Shown here: positions 13,248 to 14,155 of the stretch, piece by piece
Layout: every line of letters starts with the position of its first letter
How positions within the stretch are numbered: position 1 is the first letter of the stretch
Assembly (NCBI GenBank): GCA_044357715.1
Contig: JBIKPA010000051.1
Span: forward strand, 1-14,155
Length of the DNA stretch: 14,155 nt
DNA from: IMCC26207 sp044357715
GTDB taxonomy: Bacteria > Actinomycetota > Acidimicrobiia > Acidimicrobiales > Microtrichaceae
Reading direction: 5' to 3'
Notes under the pieces: model-generated
Database searches by the model: none
The model's input: only the letters and a program-made list of their open reading frames with translations
Told to the model about the DNA's origin: nothing
Position numbers and translations under genes: made by a program

Positions 13248-14155
13248 ATGAAACATCAGCTGATTACTCGCCCTCTCGTAGTTGCCGTTTTGCTCCTAGT
13301 AGGTGCTTCGTGCAGCAGTGGTAGTGACTCGAGTAGCGAATCCGCTGGGCAAGGAAAAAGCAGCATCACAGCCCTAGAGTCCACGCCAGCCAACTGCCCG
13401 GTGAAGGCCCTAGATTCGACGAGCGAGCCGGTTGAATTAACTATTTGGCACCCGTATAACGCTCTCACCAAAGAATCCCTCGAAAAGGCTGCAGCTGCGT
13501 ACAACGCTTCGCAGACCAAGGTAAAGGTCTCGGCCGAAGCGCAAGGAACCTATGAAGAACTCCTCAAGAAATATGAGGAAAGCTTGGCCGATCCTTCCTC
13601 ACTCCCTGACGTTGTTTTTGCCGAGGACACCACACTGCAATTCATGATCGACTCAGGGTCCGTCATTCCAGCCGCCGATTGCATTGCTGCCGACCCAGCC
13701 GGAGCGCAGTTCTACAAGGGGCTCCTCCCGGCAGTTCGAAGCGCATTTAGCTCCCAAGGCCAACTCTGGCCGGGAGCCTTTGGCGTCTCCATGCCCATCA
13801 TGTACGTCAACAACGCGCACCTTGCTGCCGCAGGACTCAACCCAACGGCGCTTCCAACAACTTTGACCGAAGTGCGCGCAGCTGCCGAAAAGATCAAGGC
13901 AGCACAGATCCCAGGGGTTGAGTTCCCAGTTGTGATGGAACTCTACGGATGGTTCCCCGAGAACTGGCTGACTGGCGTTCAGCAAGAGATCGTCGATCAA
14001 GGCAACGGCCATGACGGGCTTGCAACTACATCGGAAATGAAGAACGAGTACACCACCGAGATTCTCGACTGGATGCAAGGTATGCAACAAGATGGCCTTC
14101 TGAAGGCCTACCCCTACGCAGCGGGAATCGATCAGTTCTTGGCTATGGGCAACCA
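13248..14155 (+). CDS. ugpB: Extracellular solute-binding lipoprotein of the importer (3' end outside)
   Basis: Family 1 solute-binding protein that captures the ligand outside the membrane and delivers it to the two permeases. The frame is open to the right edge (302 codons visible), so about a quarter to a third of a typical 410-450-residue protein is missing. The N-terminus is a lipoprotein signal: short basic start, hydrophobic stretch VVAVLLLVGAS, then Cys22 (codon 13311-13313), followed by a Ser/Gly-rich linker to about residue 45. The lipobox GASC has G instead of the usual L at -3. The mature part begins VELTIWHPYNALTKESLEKAAAAYN, typical of the family, with LPDVVFAEDTTLQFMIDSGSVIP and GVSMPIMYVNN downstream. 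ATG 13248 is preceded by AAGGG. UgpB-like proteins bind glycerol-3-phosphate or glycerophosphodiesters, but sugar specificity cannot be excluded. Confidence 0.88.
   Translation, partial: MKHQLITRPLVVAVLLLVGASCSSGSDSSSESAGQGKSSITALESTPANCPVKALDSTSEPVELTIWHPYNALTKESLEKAAAAYNASQTKVKVSAEAQGTYEELLKKYEESLADPSSLPDVVFAEDTTLQFMIDSGSVIPAADCIAADPAGAQFYKGLLPAVRSAFSSQGQLWPGAFGVSMPIMYVNNAHLAAAGLNPTALPTTLTEVRAAAEKIKAAQIPGVEFPVVMELYGWFPENWLTGVQQEIVDQGNGHDGLATTSEMKNEYTTEILDWMQGMQQDGLLKAYPYAAGIDQFLAMGN

Noticed and set aside
13653..14090. Minus-strand open frame of 145 codons
   Set aside because: Antisense to the solute-binding lipoprotein, which is the real gene and continues beyond the window.
10187..14155. 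Idea of a novel defence or mobile island in the right half
   Set aside because: The genes form a standard ABC importer with intact motifs; no integrase, transposase, direct-repeat boundaries or toxin/antitoxin genes are visible.

Overview
The window looks like a chromosomal segment of a free-living actinobacterium. The evidence is a CofC gene (coenzyme F420 biosynthesis), likely leaderless GTG/ATG starts with a TANNNT box 6-7 bases upstream, frequent GTG and TTG starts, a cytochrome P450, and moderate base composition without extreme GC. Among actinobacteria, a planktonic or environmental lineage such as Acidimicrobiia is my best guess. That placement is inference from gene content and protein style, not from a marker gene. 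No mobile element, CRISPR array, tRNA or rRNA was seen.

Layout, left to right. (1) The 3' part of a cytochrome P450 gene (+) runs in from the left edge and overlaps, tail to tail, a large uncharacterised gene (-, 909..3014). The overlap contains six 15-bp tandem repeats. (2) That large gene lies just downstream of gpsA (-), glycerol-3-phosphate dehydrogenase, and is probably co-transcribed with it. (3) A compact divergent promoter region separates gpsA from cofC (+), which is followed closely by a PIG-L/LmbE-family deacetylase (+). (4) A converging pair, metG then a membrane-anchored extracytoplasmic protein (both -), is translationally coupled by a TAGTG junction. A short inverted repeat separates it from the deacetylase gene. 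(5) Divergent from metG is a small stand-alone DEDDy-type 3'-5' exonuclease (+), followed by a 305-residue protein of unknown function (+) with a very strong ribosome binding site. (6) The right end holds a carbohydrate/glycerol-3-phosphate-type ABC importer in the order ATPase, permease, permease, binding lipoprotein (+). The first three genes overlap. The lipoprotein gene runs off the right edge.

Functional picture: most genes are housekeeping or metabolic (phospholipid precursor synthesis, F420 synthesis, methionyl-tRNA charging) plus solute uptake. The more open questions are the 701-residue glycosidase-fold-like protein with eroded active-site region and repeat tail, the 305-residue unknown, and the stand-alone exonuclease. 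I did not find convincing evidence for a novel multi-gene defence or mobile system.
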